From NCBI RefSeq assembly GCF_030814215.1, contig NZ_JAUSUT010000001.1, forward strand, positions 6,262,001-6,326,000: a stretch of DNA of 64,000 nucleotides, given 5' to 3'. How positions within the stretch are numbered: position 1 is the first letter of the stretch; each line of letters starts with the position of its first letter. Shown here in pieces: positions 24,992-35,499 of this stretch. The notes beneath the pieces were generated by a model. It ran no database searches and was not told the origin of the DNA. It was given only the letters and a program-made list of their open reading frames with translations. The stretch comes from Amycolatopsis thermophila (lineage in GTDB: Bacteria; Actinomycetota; Actinomycetes; Mycobacteriales; Pseudonocardiaceae). The translations under genes and the position numbers were made by a program.

Positions 24992-25816
24992 ATGAGCGCA
25001 CCCGATCTCGACGACGACGGCCAACCCGTGTGGGACACCGCCGAAGGTGGTGAGTTCCCCGGTGGCACCCGCGCGGTGCGGCGGCTGGGTGTGGGGTGGC
25101 GGTGCGAGACGTGGCTCGTGTGGTCGGTCCCGCTGTGGTGCCCGGTCGTGCTGAAACTGCCCCGTCCGCACCTGCGCGAGCACCCGCGTTCGGTGACCGC
25201 GCTGCGCCGGGAGGTGACGGCCCTGTCCGGGCCGCCGCACCCCGGCCTGCCGAGGCTCATCGCCGACGGTAGCGGCGAAGCCCTGCCCCACCTGCTGTTC
25301 GAGTACCTCGACGGGCCCGACCTCGACGACGTCGGAGACGACATCGGGCCGCTGCCGGAGGGCGAGGCGGCGTTGCTGGGGGTGCAGCTGCTGTCCGCGG
25401 TGGCGGCGGTGCACCACGAAGGTCTGGCCCACCTGGACGTCAAACCGGGCAACGTGGTGCTGCGCGACGGCAAACCGCTCCTCATCGACTTCGGCAGCAC
25501 CCGCGCGATCGGGTCGCCCCAACCGCCGGGACGTCCGATCGGGACCCGTGGCTACACATCCCCCGAGCAGGAGGCGTGCCTGACGGTGTCACCGGCCATG
25601 GACGTCTACGGGGTCGGGGCGACCCTGCACGCGGTCGTGACAGGCCACCGGCCGGATGCGGGCGGGCGGTCCTCCCCGATGCTCGCGGGACTGCTGGAGC
25701 CCGACCCGACGCGGCGCCTCGACCTCACCGAGGCGACGGCCGCGCTCCTGCAGTGGATTCCCGCCGAGTTCCGGCCGTGGCCGGAATGGGCGGACGCCTA
25801 CCTCGGTGGAGCGTGA
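24992..25816 (+). CDS. Soluble Ser/Thr protein kinase, catalytic domain only
   Basis: 274 aa Hanks-type kinase with all key residues: Gly-loop LGVGW (32-36), Lys55 (VVLKLPRP), alphaC Glu74, catalytic loop HLDVKPGN (147-154; HLD replaces HRD), DFG (166-168), SPE (190-192) and DVYGVG. No membrane helix, PASTA or other sensor domain, unlike PknB-type kinases. GGGAGGA precedes the ATG. Third gene of the ABC-peptide-kinase module; the peptide is the obvious candidate substrate. Confidence 0.88.
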   Translation: MSAPDLDDDGQPVWDTAEGGEFPGGTRAVRRLGVGWRCETWLVWSVPLWCPVVLKLPRPHLREHPRSVTALRREVTALSGPPHPGLPRLIADGSGEALPHLLFEYLDGPDLDDVGDDIGPLPEGEAALLGVQLLSAVAAVHHEGLAHLDVKPGNVVLRDGKPLLIDFGSTRAIGSPQPPGRPIGTRGYTSPEQEACLTVSPAMDVYGVGATLHAVVTGHRPDAGGRSSPMLAGLLEPDPTRRLDLTEATAALLQWIPAEFRPWPEWADAYLGGA

Positions 25817-25831
25817 CCGTCGTCCCGGTCA

Positions 25832-25853
25832 CCAGCCGGTCAGAGCCGGCTGG
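25832..25853. terminator. Terminator hairpin between convergent genes
   Basis: CCAGCCGG / CCGGCTGG arms (8 bp, perfect) with loop TCAGAG; overlaps the stop codon of the NlpC/P60 gene and lies 16 nt after the kinase stop. Confidence 0.65.
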
Positions 25854-26355
25854 CGTTGTGGAACGGCATGCCGGCCATCGAGGACACCTTCACCGGCTGC
25901 CCGGACGTGCTGGCGTGCACGATCTTGCCGTCGCCGACGTAGATGCCGACGTGGCTGACCGGCGTGTAGAAGAACACCAGGTCACCGGGCTGCAGCTGGG
26001 ACTGCGCGACCGGGGTGCCCAGCGTGGACTGGGCGCTGGAGCTGTGCGGGAGGTCCACGCCGGCCTGCTTGAAGGCCCACTGGACCAGACCCGAGCAGTC
26101 GTAGGCGTTCGGCCCCGCCGCACCCCAGGCGTAGGGCTTGCCCTGCTGGGTGAGCGCGCTGCGCAGCGCGGTCGCGCCGACGCTGGTGCCGGCCACCGAG
26201 GCCGGCGCGACGGCCGGGGCGCTGTCGACCGGAGCGGCCGTGCTCGCGAAGGCGGGGCCGGCGGTTCCGGCGACGGCGGCGGCCAGAACGGCGCCGGTCA
26301 CGCCGGCGCGCAGGAGTTTTCGACCGGACTTGGGGTGCGCGGAATGTTGTCCCAT
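25840..26355 (-). CDS. Secreted NlpC/P60 peptidoglycan endopeptidase
   Basis: 171 aa: Arg/Lys n-region, hydrophobic stretch to about residue 38 (signal peptide, AFASTA), Ala/Val-rich linker, then an NlpC/P60 domain with Cys87 (YDCSGLVQWAF), His135 (SHVGIYVG) and His147 (IVHAST) as the catalytic triad. Cleaves D-Glu-mDAP peptide bonds in the wall. Starts at ATG 26355, preceded by GAAAGGAAA. Confidence 0.93.
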   Translation of the reverse strand: MGQHSAHPKSGRKLLRAGVTGAVLAAAVAGTAGPAFASTAAPVDSAPAVAPASVAGTSVGATALRSALTQQGKPYAWGAAGPNAYDCSGLVQWAFKQAGVDLPHSSSAQSTLGTPVAQSQLQPGDLVFFYTPVSHVGIYVGDGKIVHASTSGQPVKVSSMAGMPFHNASRL

Positions 26356-26607
26356 GTCGAGCGTTTCCTTTCGCTTTCCACCGCCCGTGGCGGGGGAACC
26401 ACGAAAAACGGCGGTGGCCCGCGGCCGCGATCTTTCGGGGACAGATCACTGGTTGCCGCGAGAGCGCAGAAAACGTTACGAACCGGGCCCCATATATGTG
26501 AAGACCCGGTGCGATATGACACAGATCAAATCATCAACAGTAACGGATCTTTGGCCGATAGTGACAATTCATTTCGTCCCGGCGCGGAAAGCGCCGGGAC
26601 GGTGAGG
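26356..26607 (-). promoter_or_regulatory. Long structured 5' leader of the NlpC/P60 gene
   Basis: 252 bp without a gene. On the minus strand: an AT-rich stretch (TTGATGATTTGATCTGTGTC) likely holding the promoter; a stem ACCGGG/CCCGGT; a hairpin GATCT-N9-AGATC; and a nested stem CCACCGCC...GGCGGTGG (enclosing CGTGG/CCACG) ending about 20 nt before the start codon. Wall-hydrolase genes in actinobacteria often carry long regulated leaders, but no known riboswitch consensus is visible here. Confidence 0.4.
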
Positions 26608-27078
26608 TCATTGCTGCGGTGCGTAGCCCTGCTGGAATTGGCCCTGCGGCTGCTGCCCCTGCTGCTGGTACTGCTGCTGCGCGGCCTGCTGGCCGGCCTG
26701 CTGGGCGCCGGGGTCGGCGCCGTCGGGCACCACGTACACCGCCGTGCCGTAGGCGGCGATCTCGCTCGCGGTCTGGGCGATTTCGTTGCAGTCGAACCGC
26801 ATGCTCAGCACCGCGTTGGCACCGAAGGCCATCGCCTCCTGGCAGAGCCGGCCCAGCGCCTCGTAGCGCGAATCGGACAGCAGCTTGGACAATCCCTTGA
26901 GCTCACCGCCCGCCATCGCCTTGAAACCCGCGCCCATCGTGGAGAACATGTTCCGGCTGCGCACGGTCAGCCCGAACACCTCGCCGTAGACGCGCACCAC
27001 GCGGTAGCCGGGCAGATCGTTCATGGTCGACAGCAGGATCGGGAACCGGGGCTGCTGCTGCTGGTATGGCTGGCTCAT
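26608..27078 (-). CDS. YbjQ/UPF0145 family protein with Gln-rich tail
   Basis: 156 aa. The YbjQ core (about 12-115) has LSTMNDLPGYRVVRVYGEVFG and an AMAFGANAVLSMRFD helix-strand; the family forms pentameric beta-barrels of unknown function. Both ends are Gln-rich (SQPYQQQQP at the N terminus; QQYQQQGQQPQGQFQQ at the C terminus), which is unusual for the core family and suggests a disordered tail. GC-rich CAG codons make the tail repeat-like. Confidence 0.85.
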   Translation of the reverse strand: MSQPYQQQQPRFPILLSTMNDLPGYRVVRVYGEVFGLTVRSRNMFSTMGAGFKAMAGGELKGLSKLLSDSRYEALGRLCQEAMAFGANAVLSMRFDCNEIAQTASEIAAYGTAVYVVPDGADPGAQQAGQQAAQQQYQQQGQQPQGQFQQGYAPQQ

Positions 27079-27097
27079 GCGCGGATCGTAGCGGTGC

Positions 27098-27769
27098 TCA
27101 GGTCTGGACCCGGTACCAAACCTCCGGACGCCCGACCTGTCCGTATCGCGGCTCGCGCCGCGCCAGCCCGTTGTCGGCCAGGTACTCCAGGTAGCGCCGC
27201 GCGGTCACCCGCGACACGCCGGTCGCCGTCGCCGCCGCGCCCGCGGAGAGTCCGTCGGGTTCCGCCCGCAGCGCGGACACCACGGCGTCCAGCGTCTGCC
27301 CGCTCATCCCCTTCGGCAGCGCCTGCGCCACCGGCGAGCGCAGCGCGGCCAGGGCCCGGTCCACCTCGGACTGTCCGAGCACCTCGCCTTCGCCGAAGCT
27401 GTCCCGGAACTCCGCGTAGCGCTCCAGCTTGTCCCGCAGCGAGGAGAAGGTGAACGGCTTGATGAGGTACTGCACGACGCCCACCGACACCGCGGCCTTG
27501 ACCACGGCGAGGTCGCGTGCCGAGGTCACCGCGATGACGTCGACGAGGTTGCCCGCCGCGCGCAACGCCCGGCACACCGCGAGACCGTGCGTGTCCGGCA
27601 GGTAGAAGTCGAGCAGGACCAGGTCCGCGCTGTCCCGGTCGAAGAACCGCAGCGCCTCCGCTCCGGAGTGGACGACCGCGGCGACCGCGAACCCGGGAAC
27701 CCGCTCCACGTAGGTCCGGTGGGCCTCGGCCGCGACCTGGTCGTCCTCGACCACGAGCACCCGGATCAC
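27098..27769 (-). CDS. CitB/DcuR-type response regulator
   Basis: 223 aa. Receiver domain with EDD at residues 8-10, phospho-acceptor Asp54 (LVLLDFYLPDTHG), Thr in AVTSAR and Lys in YLIKPF; C-terminal HTH (GVSRVTARRYLEYLADNG) of the CitB/DctR class. GTG 27769 overlaps the sensor stop (GTGA). Together they probably control the divergent dicarboxylate carrier gene. Confidence 0.92.
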   Translation of the reverse strand: MIRVLVVEDDQVAAEAHRTYVERVPGFAVAAVVHSGAEALRFFDRDSADLVLLDFYLPDTHGLAVCRALRAAGNLVDVIAVTSARDLAVVKAAVSVGVVQYLIKPFTFSSLRDKLERYAEFRDSFGEGEVLGQSEVDRALAALRSPVAQALPKGMSGQTLDAVVSALRAEPDGLSAGAAATATGVSRVTARRYLEYLADNGLARREPRYGQVGRPEVWYRVQT

Positions 27770-29367
27770 CGCACCGCCTCCCGTCGTACCGGCAGCCGCA
27801 CCGTGAACACCGCGCCGCCGTCGGTGGTCACGTCCACGCTCCCGCCGTTGCGCCGCACCACCTGCCCGACCAGGGCCAGACCGAGCCCGTGACCGTCCGG
27901 TTTGGTCGTCCAGCCGCGCTCGAACACGTGCCGTCGCACCTCGTCGGGCACGCCGGGCCCGCTGTCGGCGACGCGCAGCAGCAGGTCGTCGTCCTCGATC
28001 TTCGCGGTCACCGTGACCCTCGGCCGCCCGGGACGCTCCCCCGCCCCCTCGATGGCCGCGTCGATCGCGTTGTCGATCAGGTTGCCCAGCACGGTGATCA
28101 GGTCGCGGGACTCCAAGCCGGTGTCGGCGTCCTCGATCGCGGTGTCGTCGGTGAGCACCAGCTCGGCACCGCGCTCGCCGGCCTCGGCGGTCTTGCCGAG
28201 CAGCAAGGCGGCGAGCACCGGTTCGGACACCGCACCCACCACCTGGTCGGTGAGCCGCTGGGCGATCTCCAGCTCGGCGGTGGCGAACTCGATCGCCTCC
28301 TGCGAGCGGCCCATCTCCACCAGGGACACCACGGTGTGCAGGCGGTTGGCCGCCTCGTGCGCCTGCGAGCGCAGGGATTCGGCCAGGCCGCGTGCGGTGG
28401 TCAGCTCCCCGGTGAGCAGCTGCAGGTCGGTGTGGTCCCGCAGGGTCACGACGGTGCCGTGGTCGCGGGCCCGCGCGCGGGAGCGGACCGGCGCGGTGCT
28501 GACCACCAGCACCCGCACGTCGGTCAGGTGGATCTCGTCGCGCCGCGGCTCCTGGCCGCGCAGGGCCTCGACCAGGCTCGGCGGCAGGCCCAGGTCGCCC
28601 ACGGCGGCGCCGGCCGGGTCCCCGGCCAGCCCGAGCAGCTCCCGAGCGGCGTCGTTGCACAGCACGACCCGTTCGTCCGCGCCGACCAGCACCAGCCCCT
28701 CGCGCACCGCGTGCAGGGTCGCCTCGTAGTAGGCGAAGACACTGCTCAGCTCGGCCGGCGCGAGTCCACGGGTCTGGCGGCGCAGCCGGGCACTGACCAG
28801 GTAACTGCCGGCGGTCCCGACCACCAGCGCGGCCCCCGCGACGGCGGCCAGGGTCTGGATGCGCTGCGCGAGCGTCGCGGCGATCGCGTCCACCTTGATC
28901 CCGGCCGACACGAGCGCGACCACCCGCCGCTCGCCGTCGAAGACCGGCACGACGGCGCGCATCGACGGGCCGAGCGTGCCGGTGTAAGTCTCGGTGTAGA
29001 CCCGGCCCTGCCGGGCGACGTCGATCGTGCCCAGGAAGCGCTGTCCGATCAGCCGCGGATCCGGGTGGGTGTAGCGGATGCCGCCGGGATCCATGATGGT
29101 GATGAAGTCGACACCCGTGTCGTGGCGGACCTGTTCGGCGAAGGGCTGCAGCGCGGTGCTCGGTGACGGCAGCGCCAGCGCCGACAGCACGGCCGGGGAG
29201 TCGGCGATCGTGGTCGCGATCGCGGTCACCTTGTCCCGTGCGCGGTCGTCCACCGTGCGGGCGGCGTCCACATAGGCCAGCAACGCCCCCACCGCGACCA
29301 GCACTGCCACGCCCGTGACCTGCAGCAGGAGCAACTGGCGCGCAAGGCTCCAGCGCCGGCTCGTCAT
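27766..29367 (-). CDS. CitA/DcuS-type sensor histidine kinase
   Basis: 533 aa. TM1 about 10-32, extracytoplasmic PAS/sCache domain (DFITIMDPGGIRYTHPDP, typical of citrate/C4-dicarboxylate sensors), TM2 about 170-192, cytoplasmic PAS, His in SQAHEAANRLHTVVSLVEMG, and an ATPase domain (NLIDNAIDAA; GPGVP; HGLGLALV). ATG 29367 chosen because it starts just before TM1; longer open frame upstream is on the coding-free side of the promoter region. Confidence 0.92.
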   Translation of the reverse strand: MTSRRWSLARQLLLLQVTGVAVLVAVGALLAYVDAARTVDDRARDKVTAIATTIADSPAVLSALALPSPSTALQPFAEQVRHDTGVDFITIMDPGGIRYTHPDPRLIGQRFLGTIDVARQGRVYTETYTGTLGPSMRAVVPVFDGERRVVALVSAGIKVDAIAATLAQRIQTLAAVAGAALVVGTAGSYLVSARLRRQTRGLAPAELSSVFAYYEATLHAVREGLVLVGADERVVLCNDAARELLGLAGDPAGAAVGDLGLPPSLVEALRGQEPRRDEIHLTDVRVLVVSTAPVRSRARARDHGTVVTLRDHTDLQLLTGELTTARGLAESLRSQAHEAANRLHTVVSLVEMGRSQEAIEFATAELEIAQRLTDQVVGAVSEPVLAALLLGKTAEAGERGAELVLTDDTAIEDADTGLESRDLITVLGNLIDNAIDAAIEGAGERPGRPRVTVTAKIEDDDLLLRVADSGPGVPDEVRRHVFERGWTTKPDGHGLGLALVGQVVRRNGGSVDVTTDGGAVFTVRLPVRREAVR

Positions 29368-29443
29368 CCGCACCCCGCCATCCCAGCACACCGGCCCGGA
29401 CGAGCGCGCAGGCGGTTCACGGCCGGGGAACTCTATGAACACA

Positions 29444-29466
29444 ACGGTGACCCCGGTCATAACCGT
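29444..29466. promoter_or_regulatory. Palindrome between sensor kinase and dctA
   Basis: ACGGT and ACCGT flank the inner inverted repeat TGACC-CC-GGTCA (29448-29459). Located midway in the 159-bp divergent spacer; plausible binding site of the response regulator. Confidence 0.45.
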
Positions 29467-29526
29467 GGCCGATAGTCGTCGAAGCTGCGCCGAGGACGGC
29501 GCGCCTCGTCCCCACAGGAGGCAACG

Positions 29527-30873
29527 TTGCCTACGGCACAAGAAACCGGCGCGAAACCGCGTCGCGACCGGATGCACTACCTCTACCTCGCGGTCGTCGC
29601 CGCGGTGGTGCTCGGCGTCGTCGTCGGGCTGGTGTTCCCGGACTTCGGCAAGAGCCTCGCCTGGCTCGGCACCGCGTTCGTCAACCTCATCAAGATGATG
29701 ATCTCGCCGATCATCTTCTGCACCATCGTGCTCGGCATCGGCTCGGTGGCCAAGGCCGCGAAGGTCGGCAAGGTCGGCCTGATGGCCATCGGCTACTTCC
29801 TGGTGATGTCCACGTTCGCGCTGGCCATCGGCCTGGTCGTGGGCAACCTGCTGCACCCCGGCTCGGGCCTGCACCTGGACCCGTCGTCGATCGCGAAGGC
29901 GCAGGAACAGGCGAGCAAGGGCACCAGCGAGGGCACCACCGACTTCGTGCTCGGCATCATCCCGACGTCGCTGGTGTCGTCGTTCACCGAGGGTTCGGTG
30001 CTGCAGACGTTGCTCGTCGCGCTGCTGGCCGGGTTCGGCCTGCAGAAGATGGGCGACGCGGGCAAGCCGATCCTGCGCGGCATCGAGCACCTCCAGAAGC
30101 TGGTCTTCCGGATCCTGGGCATGATCATGTGGGCCGCCCCGGTGGGCGCGTTCGGCGCGATCGCCGCGGTGGTCGGAGCCACCGGGTGGAACGCGCTGAA
30201 GAGCCTCGCGGTCGTGATGATCGGGTTCTACGTGACGTGCGTGCTGTTCGTGACGATCGTGCTCGGCGCGATCCTCTGGCTCGGCGCGCGGGTCAGCATC
30301 TTCAGCCTGCTGCGCTACCTGGCGCGCGAGTTCCTGCTGATCGTGTCGACGTCGTCGTCGGAGTCGGCGCTGCCGCGGCTGATCGCGAAGATGGAGCACC
30401 TGGGCGTCAGCAAGCCGGTCGTCGGCATCACGGTGCCGACCGGGTACTCGTTCAACCTGGACGGCACCGCGATCTACCTGACGATGGCGACCCTGTTCAT
30501 CGCGACCGCGCAGGGCAGCCCGCTGTCGGTGGGCGAGCAGATCTCGCTGCTGGTGTTCATGATCATCGCGTCGAAGGGCGCGGCCGGCGTGAGCGGCGCG
30601 GGCCTGGCGACCCTGGCCGGCGGGCTGCAGTCGCACCGGCCGGACCTGGTCGGCGGGGTCGGGTTCATCCTCGGCATCGACCGGTTCATGTCCGAGGCCC
30701 GTGCGGTCACCAACTTCGCCGGCAACGCGGTGGCCACCGTGGTCATCGGGGCCTGGACCAAGGAGTTCGACCGGGACAAGGCGCGGCGCGTGTTCCGCGG
30801 CGACGACCCGTTCGACGAAGCCACGCGACCGGAGCGGGAGGCGGAGCCTGAGCTCGTGAAGGCGGGCGTCTGA
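29527..30873 (+). CDS. dctA: C4-dicarboxylate:cation symporter, DctA/GltP family
   Basis: 448 aa. The TTG start at 29527 follows AGGAGG and gives MPTAQETGAKPRRDR before the first membrane helix. Family motifs: the Ser-rich re-entrant loop STSSSESALPR, NLDGTAIYLTMATLFIA (TM7) and SKGAAGVSGAGLATLAG (HP2). C-terminal acidic tail. Transcribed away from the CitAB-like system, the classic arrangement for a carrier induced by its substrate. Confidence 0.92.
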   Translation: MPTAQETGAKPRRDRMHYLYLAVVAAVVLGVVVGLVFPDFGKSLAWLGTAFVNLIKMMISPIIFCTIVLGIGSVAKAAKVGKVGLMAIGYFLVMSTFALAIGLVVGNLLHPGSGLHLDPSSIAKAQEQASKGTSEGTTDFVLGIIPTSLVSSFTEGSVLQTLLVALLAGFGLQKMGDAGKPILRGIEHLQKLVFRILGMIMWAAPVGAFGAIAAVVGATGWNALKSLAVVMIGFYVTCVLFVTIVLGAILWLGARVSIFSLLRYLAREFLLIVSTSSSESALPRLIAKMEHLGVSKPVVGITVPTGYSFNLDGTAIYLTMATLFIATAQGSPLSVGEQISLLVFMIIASKGAAGVSGAGLATLAGGLQSHRPDLVGGVGFILGIDRFMSEARAVTNFAGNAVATVVIGAWTKEFDRDKARRVFRGDDPFDEATRPEREAEPELVKAGV

Positions 30874-31505
30874 GGCGTGCCCGCGGGCTGGTGATCGCGG
30901 TGGTCGCCGCGATCACCAGCCCCTTCCTGGGCTCGCCCGCCGCCACCGCGCAGGGCCGTGCTGAACGTCCCCCGTGCCTTCCGCCGGCTGCGGCCACCCC
31001 GCACCCGTGCCGGCGGGACGGAGCGTGACCCGCACCGTCACCTCGGGCGGTCTCACGCGCAGCTACCTGCTGCACGTTCCGGCGGATTACCGGCCCGACC
31101 GGCCGGTTCCGCCGGTCCTGTCCGGCTTCGCGGCGACCGCCGTCATCGCCGCCCCGGACACCGGCGCGAACGCCGCGATCCGGCCGCTCAGCCGGCAGGC
31201 CAGCACCCCGGTGAACCCGCCCCGTTGGACGTGCCCGTCGCGTAGATCCACGATCCCCTACGCCGGTGATCCCGCCCGCGGGGCTACCGTCCATTCCGGA
31301 CCGGCCGGCGGGGTGTGCCGCGCGGAACGGCTGTTCGGCGGCACCCGGGGTGTCCGGGGACGAGGTAGGGGTCTCCCGGTGGCGCGGGTGCGACCGGGGC
31401 GCCGACGTCGTGCACCACCGGCTCGAAGGGCTGGCCGAGCACCACGCCCAACCGGATTCGGACGTCCCGCCGGTCCTCGACGCGACACCGGTGATCATGC
31501 GGTTC
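30874..31505 (+). pseudogene. Decayed poly(3-hydroxybutyrate) depolymerase / feruloyl esterase-like gene
   Basis: Pieces of one LpqC-like esterase lie in order in three frames. (1) A signal-peptide-like VIAVVAAITSPFLGSPAATA (30891-30950). (2) PSAGCG, then VTRTVTSGGLTRSYLLHVPA, then DYRPDRPVPPVL, then IPYAGDPA (30974-31275). (3) ARNGCSAAP, DRGADVVHHRLEG and LDATPVIMRFSA (about 31320-31505). The segment that should carry the HG oxyanion and GxSxG nucleophile is missing, and the total is about 100 codons short. Frameshifts plus a deletion, so not functional. Confidence 0.7.
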
Positions 31506-31961
31506 TCAGCGCGCACCCGCTGCGTTGAGGTGGGCCTGGAGCCCGCGCCGGCCACGCCGCATCATCAGGGCGTGGTTGGCGCGGAACACCGGCCGCGCGA
31601 GCGGCGACAGCGTGCGCAGCAAGGGTTTCGTGGCCAGCACCTGCTGGGTGATCTCCAGCCGCGTGCCGCCCGGCTGCCCCAGCACCACCGCGGCGAGCGA
31701 ACCCTCGAGATCACCGCTCAGGTGCACGCGCATGCGGCCGGTGCGCGGATCCTCCTCCGCGCGGCGCATCCGGATCGTCAACGCGTACGGCAGCGCGGCG
31801 CGGCAGACCAGCACAGCGGTGTCGTCGTCCAGGCGGCTGACCTCGCGCACGTCCGGCCACCAGCGGGGATAGCCGGCGACATCGACGACCGCGTCGAACA
31901 CCGCGGGCACGGGTGCCGACAGCAGCCACGTGTCCCGGAACCGGTAGGTGTTGACCCGCAT
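31506..31961 (-). CDS. SRPBCC superfamily protein (polyketide cyclase/dehydrase-like)
   Basis: 151 aa helix-grip protein: N-terminal TWLLSAPVPAVFDAVVDVAGYPRWWPDV is the START/Polyketide_cyc2 signature, followed by alternating beta strands and a long C-terminal helix (NHALMMRRGRRGLQAHL). Small hydrophobic-ligand binding; ligand unknown. ATG 31961. Downstream of, and 20 bp from, a lipoprotein gene on the same strand. Confidence 0.85.
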   Translation of the reverse strand: MRVNTYRFRDTWLLSAPVPAVFDAVVDVAGYPRWWPDVREVSRLDDDTAVLVCRAALPYALTIRMRRAEEDPRTGRMRVHLSGDLEGSLAAVVLGQPGGTRLEITQQVLATKPLLRTLSPLARPVFRANHALMMRRGRRGLQAHLNAAGAR

Positions 31962-31981
31962 GGATCGAGTATGCGCCGAGA

Positions 31982-32458
31982 TCAATAACCGAACCCGCTG
32001 TCGCCGCTCGTGGCGGGCGGGGTTGCGGTCGCCTTCGCACCGGCCGGGGTGACGGCGAACCACGTGCCGTCGACGCCCTGACCGTTGGCCTGGCCCGGCG
32101 CGGTGTCGTTGAGGTAGCGGTAGAGCGGCCACCCGGCGAGCGTGAGCTGCCGGACGCCGTCCGGCCGGACCAGGACCCCGGCCAGCCCCGGGGCGATCCC
32201 GTCGGTGGCCGGCGCGGCGGCACCCGCGACGGCCGGCGGCCAGCGCGACGCGCAGGCGCCGAAGCAGTTCGACGCCGACGGGCTGTCCAGGTCGAACCGG
32301 TAGAGCGTGCGGCCCTGACCGTCGGTGACGACATCGCCGAGGACGTCGGCGCTGGTCACCCGGAGGTCGGCGGGCGGCCGTGGCGGCGCTGCCGGACCGC
32401 AGCCGGACACGAGTGCCGCCAGGAGCACGGCGGCGAGCGCGACGAGCAGGCGGGTCAT
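31982..32458 (-). CDS. Secreted repeat lipoprotein (COG4315 type)
   Basis: 158 aa. Lipobox LVSGC at about residue 20 after a hydrophobic signal. Two copies of the Lipoprotein_15 repeat: LGDVVTDGQGRTLYRFDLD...CFGACASRWPP, and VRQLTLAGWPLYRYLNDTAPG...GVDGTWFAVTP. Extracytoplasmic, function unknown, abundant in actinobacteria. Confidence 0.88.
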   Translation of the reverse strand: MTRLLVALAAVLLAALVSGCGPAAPPRPPADLRVTSADVLGDVVTDGQGRTLYRFDLDSPSASNCFGACASRWPPAVAGAAAPATDGIAPGLAGVLVRPDGVRQLTLAGWPLYRYLNDTAPGQANGQGVDGTWFAVTPAGAKATATPPATSGDSGFGY

Positions 32459-32550
32459 GGGCACCTCCCCCGGTGGGAGCCCCGGCTGCCGGGGATACCT
32501 CATGACACGAACCGGGCGGCCGGACGGTTCACCCGGCCCGGCGTGGGAAC

Positions 32551-32578
32551 GCGCGGCCGCCGGTGCCGGTGGCCGCGC
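32551..32578 (-). terminator. uvrA terminator hairpin
   Basis: GCGCGGCCGCCGG / CCGGTGGCCGCGC, 13 pairs with one G.T, starting 12 bp after the uvrA stop. Confidence 0.6.
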
Positions 32579-32589
32579 GATCGCCTTCG

Positions 32590-35445
<2,856 letters not shown>

Positions 35446-35499
35446 GGATGAGGTCCCTTCCCTGGAATGTGACGGCCGGATCAGCCAGCCGCATCCATG

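Noticed and set aside
26356..26607. ydaO/c-di-AMP riboswitch upstream of the NlpC/P60 gene
   Set aside because: The conserved GGGTGAATC-type and GCCGAATCC-type elements are not present; only generic stems are seen.
35446..35499. LexA/SOS box before uvrA
   Set aside because: No GAAC-N4-GTTC or close variant in the spacer between the acyltransferase and uvrA genes.
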